Source of the DNA: an uncultured Oscillospiraceae bacterium
GTDB lineage: Bacteria > Bacillota > Clostridia > Oscillospirales > Acutalibacteraceae
Reading direction: 5' to 3'
NCBI GenBank assembly: GCA_900540275.1
Contig: UQFO01000005.1
Coordinates: forward strand, 62,001-126,000
Length of the DNA: 64,000 nucleotides
The translations under genes and the position numbers were made by a program. Position 1 is the stretch's first letter. Each line of letters opens with the position of its first letter. The notes beneath the pieces were generated by a model. It saw only the letters and a program-made list of their open reading frames with translations. It did no database searches and was not told the origin of the DNA. Positions 59,813-64,000 of this stretch are shown here, in pieces.

Positions 59813-61104
59813 AACAAACGCATTTACAAAAGGCCGCTGCCACAGCGCTTTCCCTGCTTATGGTATTGGCTGCGTTTTCCGGTTGTTCCAGCCAGGAAAG
59901 CGGCCCGCAGCTTTCGGCGCGCGATTTGACGGCGGGTGTTCCGCGCGGAAGCGCCGCCGTGGATTACGACTTTACCAAACAGACGGAACCGCCTCAGTCC
60001 TATGAAAAATTTTCAGAGGCTGTGGCGGAGTTCTCCGCTTCCCTGCTGCGGGAAACAGGCAAGGAAGGGCAAAACACGCTGCTCTCCCCTGTTTCTGCCT
60101 ATTTTACGCTTGCTATGCTGCAAAACGGCGCGCAGGGCGGTACGCTCAAGGAAATGAAAAGCCTGCTCGGCGGCGGTGTCGTATCAGCCGAGAACATCAA
60201 CGCGTGCAGCAATTACCTGCGTCAGCGCCTGACGGCCTTCAACAAGGAAGAGGGCAGCCTGCAGATAGCAAACTCCCTCTGGCTGCGCGACGGCCTCGAC
60301 GTTAACCGCAGTTTCCTGCAGAAAAACGCCGACTTTTTTGACGCGGGCATATTCAGCGCCGACTTTTCAAGCGCCGAAGCCGCCAAAGATATGAACGAGT
60401 GGACAAAATACCATACGAATGGGCTGATTGATTCCATCGTTTCAAAAACGTCCGAAAGCGGCGCGCTGTACCTGCTCAACGCCCTTTACCTGGAGGACCT
60501 GTGGGCAAGCGAATACCAATCTGCCAACGTAACGGACGGGGATTTCCACCTCGCAGACGGCACCGTACAGACGGCAAGCTTCTTAAACGGCTCGGAGCGC
60601 TATATCCACAGCGAGAACGCACAGGGCTATGTAAAAAACCTGAAAACCCTTCCGTGCCGGTTTGCCGCCGTCCTTCCAAACGAGGGAACCAGCCTTGCGG
60701 ATTATATTGCGTCACTCGATAAAAAGGAGCTTACAACGCTTTTCAGCTCTGTGGCCGCAACGGATTTTGCGCAGGTGAGCACGCCCGCGTTCTCCTTTGA
60801 TTACGAAACCAGCCTGAATAAGGCGCTGCAAAGCCTCGGTATGAAGCAGGCGTTTACGGATGAGGCCAATTTTACGAAAGCCTCGCCGCAGGGCCTTATA
60901 CTAAATGACGTTGTACAGAAAACGCATATTGAGCTGGGGCCGCAGGGCGTAAAGGCAGGCGCCGCCACAAAGGCGGAGGTAAACCTTTCCGCCGCCGTGA
61001 CGGAGCACCGCGTCGTGCTCGACCGCCCGTTTTTATTTTTGATTGTAGACAACGAAAGCAGCCTGCCCGTGTTTATCGGCGCGCTCTACAGCCCCGCCGG
61101 ATAA
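59809..61104 (+). CDS. Lipoprotein serpin (serine protease inhibitor)
   Basis: A 431-residue serpin anchored as a lipoprotein (lipobox FSGC, Cys at 26). The full fold is visible: NTLLSPVSAYFTLAMLQNGA (helix B), LNALYLEDLWASEY (strand 3A), TPAFSFDYETSLNKALQSLG and the C-terminal RPFLFLIVDNESSLPVFIGA. The hinge is PQGVKAGAATKAEV and the reactive loop continues NLSAAVTEH. Counting from both ends puts P1 near the Ser-Ala-Ala, i.e. small residues that suit elastase-like proteases. Bacterial serpins in gut species block host or competitor proteases. It overlaps the glycosyltransferase stop by 4 bp. Confidence 0.94.
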   Translation: MKQTHLQKAAATALSLLMVLAAFSGCSSQESGPQLSARDLTAGVPRGSAAVDYDFTKQTEPPQSYEKFSEAVAEFSASLLRETGKEGQNTLLSPVSAYFTLAMLQNGAQGGTLKEMKSLLGGGVVSAENINACSNYLRQRLTAFNKEEGSLQIANSLWLRDGLDVNRSFLQKNADFFDAGIFSADFSSAEAAKDMNEWTKYHTNGLIDSIVSKTSESGALYLLNALYLEDLWASEYQSANVTDGDFHLADGTVQTASFLNGSERYIHSENAQGYVKNLKTLPCRFAAVLPNEGTSLADYIASLDKKELTTLFSSVAATDFAQVSTPAFSFDYETSLNKALQSLGMKQAFTDEANFTKASPQGLILNDVVQKTHIELGPQGVKAGAATKAEVNLSAAVTEHRVVLDRPFLFLIVDNESSLPVFIGALYSPAG

Positions 61105-61184
61105 GCCTTTTATTTACAGCGCTTCCCGTATTGTTTTTCTGTTTTGGTAAGATAATATGGGTATAAGAAGATTTGGCCTGTTTC

Positions 61185-61212
61185 TTGCTTTTTCCCCACC
61201 AGGTGCTATAAT
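61185..61212 (+). promoter_or_regulatory. Promoter of the flippase-like gene operon
   Basis: TTGCTT (61185-61190), a 16-bp spacer and extended TGCTATAAT (hexamer 61207-61212), 64 bp before the TTG start. Confidence 0.72.
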
Positions 61213-61275
61213 GGAGATACTTGTGCGCTCAACTACGATACAAAGTCCGTCAAAAGGCGGCAGGGAGGCATATAT

Positions 61276-62424
61276 TTGGACGGTTCTAAAAAAAAGCGCC
61301 ACCATAAAATAAGAGCCGGCGCTGTTATCAATATACTGGTCATCGTCATTTCCATTTGCCTCGTCGCGTATTTCTTTTTTTCGGAAGAGGGCTTAATGGA
61401 CCTGTTGCGTTCTTCCCGTTCCATTAACTTTCTATGGCTATTGATGGCGGCCGTTGCCCAGATGTTTAACGTATTTATGGATACGCTCGTGACCTTTAAT
61501 TTTATCCATAGCCGCTTTTCTTATTTTACGCTGTGGGACGCGTTTAAGGTCTGCCTTGTCGGCCAGTTTTACAGCGCGATTACCCCGTCGTCAACAGGCG
61601 GCCAGCCCATGCAGGTTTACCTTTTGTCAAAGATGAATATCAGCGCGGGATTCGGTACCTCCTGCATGATGCAGAAATTCATCGTATACCAGCTCACCTC
61701 CACGGCCTTCAGCCTGATTGCGATTGTCGTGCGGTTCGACTACTTTTTAAAAACAATGAACACGCCTCTCATGTGGGCGTTTGTTTTAATCGGGTTTTTA
61801 TCCCAGCTGGTCGTTACCTTCGGCCTGATTGTCGTATCGTTTAACGAAAAGCTCTCGGCACAGCTGGTACGGTTTATCTCATGGGTCATGAAAAAGCTTC
61901 GGTTTATTAAAAACCCAGAAAAGAAAGCGCAGGCGCTTCAGGGGCAAATCGATATGTTCCATCAGGGCAATAAAGAACTGTTCAAGGTACCAAAGCTGAT
62001 GCTCTCCTCTTATATTTTCGTTTTCCTTCAAATTTTGGCAATTTTAAGCGTTCCTTATTTTATTTACTGTGCGTTCCAGCTTGACGGCGCCTCCCCACTC
62101 GACATGATTTGTTCGCAGGCGTATGTCAACCTTGCCTCCAGCTTGATTCCCCTGCCCGGCGCTTCCGGCGCGGCGGAGCTTGGCTTCTCCGCTTTCTTCG
62201 GCATGTTTTTTGTGGGCGGTACACTCAAGTCGGCAATCCTTGTCTGGAGAATCATCACCTATTATGGCATGATTCTCGTTTCCAGCCCGTTTTCCTATTT
62301 TACAAAGGACAAACGAAAGCACGATATCAATCAGCTTGCACAGGAAATGAGCGCGCCGGACAGCGGCTGTGAAGACAGCATGCGGGGAGCCGGTGAAGAA
62401 AAATCCATTGAAAAGGACTCTTAA
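61276..62424 (+). CDS. LPG-synthase-TM/flippase-like membrane protein (UPF0104)
   Basis: A 382-residue integral membrane protein with ~8 TM helices, matching the lysylphosphatidylglycerol synthase transmembrane/AglD family (DUF2156-free, flippase domain only). Landmarks are FKVCLVGQFYSAITPSSTGG (followed by QPMQVYLL) and the C-terminal SSLIPLPGASGAAELGFSAF. The start codon is TTG with AGGGAGG about eight bases upstream. No aminoacyl-transfer domain is present, so it probably moves or binds a lipid rather than making lysyl-PG. The next gene, a family 2 glycosyltransferase, begins six bases after its stop. Confidence 0.9.
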   Translation: MDGSKKKRHHKIRAGAVINILVIVISICLVAYFFFSEEGLMDLLRSSRSINFLWLLMAAVAQMFNVFMDTLVTFNFIHSRFSYFTLWDAFKVCLVGQFYSAITPSSTGGQPMQVYLLSKMNISAGFGTSCMMQKFIVYQLTSTAFSLIAIVVRFDYFLKTMNTPLMWAFVLIGFLSQLVVTFGLIVVSFNEKLSAQLVRFISWVMKKLRFIKNPEKKAQALQGQIDMFHQGNKELFKVPKLMLSSYIFVFLQILAILSVPYFIYCAFQLDGASPLDMICSQAYVNLASSLIPLPGASGAAELGFSAFFGMFFVGGTLKSAILVWRIITYYGMILVSSPFSYFTKDKRKHDINQLAQEMSAPDSGCEDSMRGAGEEKSIEKDS

Positions 62425-62430
62425 TGGCTT

Positions 62431-63399
62431 ATGAACGATAATCCGGAAATCAGCGTTATCATCCCTATATATAATGTAGACAGCTATTTGTACCGTTGCC
62501 TTGCCTCTGTAGCGTGCCAGACGTTCCGCGACTTTGAGGTCATTATGATTGACGACGGCTCCACAGACAGCAGCCTTTTAATCGCGCAGGATTTTGCCGC
62601 TTCATTTTATAATTTCCACCTGGTAAAAAATAAGGTCAAGGGTGTTTCCGGCGCGCGCAACATGGGCGTTAAGAAAGCCCGCGGAGAGTACATAGCCTTT
62701 GTGGACAGCGACGATTACGTAGACCCAAGCTTTCTGAAAAACCTGTACCGCGCCGCAAAGGACAGCGGCGCCGACGTTTCGTGCTGCAACTATGCTTTGT
62801 ATAATCAGGACAGAGGTACGCATCATACCATTATGTTCCGTAAACCGTTTGAGGGCGTTCACAGCGCAGTCAAATTGACGAAAATGACAATTTCCGATTT
62901 CCGCAGCCGTTCCTACCTTTGGAACAAGCTATGGCACCGCAGCCTGTTTTTTGACGGCGAACCGCTTGCTTTCCCTGAAATGTACTTTGAGGATATTGCG
63001 ACGACCTCACGCCTGCTTTCCCGTGCGGACAGGGTCGTTGTCATCGATAAATGCCTTTATTATTACACCCAGCGCAGCAACAGCATCGTATCGGCGCTCG
63101 ATTTCAAAAAGCTCAATGATTACGTGCGTTCCCTCGGCGTACTGCGCAATTTTTTTGAAAAAAACGGCTGTTACAAAGAGTACCGGCTCAGCCACTTCAG
63201 GCTTGCGTTTGCAATGGTGTTTGCAAACTTCTTCAATATCATCCATTCACACCTGACCCATAAAAACCTGTCCGGCATGATTCGGAATATTTCCTCCTCC
63301 ACCAAATCGATATGCCATTTCGTATCGTGTAAATTCACGCCTTGTAAGGAGGATATCCCCACGCTTGTGCGTGAGATGTCTGTGCCGCAGGACAGGTAA
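62431..63399 (+). CDS. Family 2 glycosyltransferase
   Basis: A 322-residue GT-A enzyme. The nucleotide-sugar site is ISVIIPIYNVDSYLYRCLAS, then MIDDGSTDSSL and ARGEYIAFVDSDDYVDPSFL (DxD motif). The acceptor side contains MYFEDIATTSRLLSRADRVV (the ED catalytic pair) and YYTQRSNSIVSA. It is cytosolic or membrane-associated without TM. AAAGGAC lies upstream of the ATG. It sits between a flippase-like gene and a lipid kinase gene, which suggests polymer or glycolipid synthesis. Confidence 0.93.
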   Translation: MNDNPEISVIIPIYNVDSYLYRCLASVACQTFRDFEVIMIDDGSTDSSLLIAQDFAASFYNFHLVKNKVKGVSGARNMGVKKARGEYIAFVDSDDYVDPSFLKNLYRAAKDSGADVSCCNYALYNQDRGTHHTIMFRKPFEGVHSAVKLTKMTISDFRSRSYLWNKLWHRSLFFDGEPLAFPEMYFEDIATTSRLLSRADRVVVIDKCLYYYTQRSNSIVSALDFKKLNDYVRSLGVLRNFFEKNGCYKEYRLSHFRLAFAMVFANFFNIIHSHLTHKNLSGMIRNISSSTKSICHFVSCKFTPCKEDIPTLVREMSVPQDR

Positions 63400-63421
63400 T
63401 CCCTACGTTTGCGAGGCTTGT

Positions 63422-64000
63422 ATGAGTAAGAAATTACTGTTGATTTATAATCCCACGTCCGGTAAGGCGCAGGTAAAAAGCCGATTGAGCGACATCATCG
63501 ACGTCTTCGCCGGCGGAGGCTACGACGTAACGGTTCGTCCGACGCAGGGGCCGGACGACGCATATAATACCACCTGCGAAAAGGCAGGCTGCTTCGACCT
63601 GCTGGTCGTCTGCGGCGGCGACGGTACCTTAAACGAGTGTGTACGGGGCCTTCTGACTCTCCCTCCCGGGAACAGGAAACCGCTCGGCTATATCCCAGCG
63701 GGCAGCACAAATGATTTTGCCTCCACGCTCGGCATCCCGAAAAACCTTGTCAAGGCCGCGCAAAATGTTCTGGCGGGCAAGCCGTTTGCCTGTGACGCAG
63801 GCCGTTTCAACGAGGGTAATTTTGTTTATATCGCGGCATTCGGCGCGTTTACGGACGTGTCCTACGATACGCCGCAGAAGTTTAAAAACATCTTCGGGCA
63901 CGCGGCATACCTGTTAGAAGGTATCCGCCGGCTTCCGAACATCAAGCCCTCCCATATCAGGGTAAACTACGGCGACGGCACTATAGAGGGCGATTATATC
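63422..64000 (+). CDS. Diacylglycerol/lipid kinase, N-terminal part
   Basis: The gene runs off the window end; 193 codons are seen. It is a DagK/YegS-type lipid kinase: MSKKLLLIYNPTSGKAQVKS at the start, LLVVCGGDGTLNECVRGLLT (the GGDGT ATP site) and YIPAGSTNDFASTLGIPK. The protein continues with CDAGRFNEGNFVYIAAFGAF, the second conserved domain. It phosphorylates diacylglycerol, recycling lipid left from glycerol-phosphate polymer synthesis. It follows the glycosyltransferase by 22 bp. Confidence 0.92.
   Translation, partial: MSKKLLLIYNPTSGKAQVKSRLSDIIDVFAGGGYDVTVRPTQGPDDAYNTTCEKAGCFDLLVVCGGDGTLNECVRGLLTLPPGNRKPLGYIPAGSTNDFASTLGIPKNLVKAAQNVLAGKPFACDAGRFNEGNFVYIAAFGAFTDVSYDTPQKFKNIFGHAAYLLEGIRRLPNIKPSHIRVNYGDGTIEGDYI

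Overview
The window comes from a spore-forming, Gram-positive anaerobe, most likely a gut-type clostridium of the Oscillospirales/Ruminococcaceae kind; this is an inference, not a database result. The evidence is: strong AGGAGG-type ribosome sites with frequent GTG and TTG starts; sigma-A-like promoters; the spore genes ypeB and spoVAD; a rubredoxin/flavodiiron oxygen-defence pair; a dockerin-bearing leucine-rich-repeat protein and a cohesin-like membrane protein; DHHW, VanW and DUF4358 families; and base composition near half GC. There is no rRNA, insertion sequence, phage or CRISPR. The window looks like chromosomal core plus lineage-specific envelope genes. The first and last genes are cut by the window edges.

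Region 1 (0-2.8 kb): the end of a PTD-repeat surface protein, a TipA-like MerR regulator with its own 19-bp-spacer promoter, and an unknown membrane protein. Region 2 (2.8-11.6 kb) is the most unusual part. Tryptophanase (tnaA) is divergent from a seven-gene operon. That operon encodes a putative cyclophilin-fold protein, a small helical protein, and a complete branched-chain-amino-acid-type ABC importer (LivF, H, M, G and a binding lipoprotein). A convergent LacI-type regulator closes the block. The two small proteins together resemble a split version of the cucumopine/mikimopine synthase architecture. A TTTCAGAA element recurs in the tnaA promoter, the operon promoter and the LacI-type gene's own promoter, which suggests one regulon.

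Region 3 (11.7-19.6 kb): a TTG-started small cysteine protein, the initiator tRNA, a TatD/cohesin-like/C_GCAxxG cluster, a secreted C39-like peptidase, a HAD phosphatase, the rubredoxin-flavodiiron operon and ypeB. Region 4 (19.8-26.7 kb): a full phosphate regulon in the order pstS-pstC-pstA-pstB-phoU, then response regulator and kinase. It has TTTTAC boxes at 11-bp spacing upstream of pstS and of the regulator, and PstS has its two half-domains in swapped order. Region 5 (26.7-34.8 kb): a polytopic membrane protein, an HdeD-like protein, a marR-MATE operon with a consensus promoter and an operator-like palindrome, and glnS with gltX.

Region 6 (35-49 kb): two DHHW-family proteins flanking an aminotransferase-trpS operon, a Nudix hydrolase with a pyrophosphatase-like N-terminus, a DAHP synthase, an LRR-dockerin protein, an ECF sigma factor with a beta-propeller membrane protein, and a comEA-MATE-tfoX_C operon. 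Region 7 (49-64 kb) is dominated by the envelope. It holds an M23 peptidase, three small lipoproteins (one only 55 residues), an MBOAT acyltransferase with a third DHHW protein, a PAP2 phosphatase, orphan SpoVAD, a VanW protein, a glycolipid synthase translationally coupled to a lipoprotein serpin, a flippase-like protein, a family 2 glycosyltransferase and the start of a diacylglycerol kinase. Together these suggest glycolipid/polymer synthesis, O-acylation and surface protease defence.
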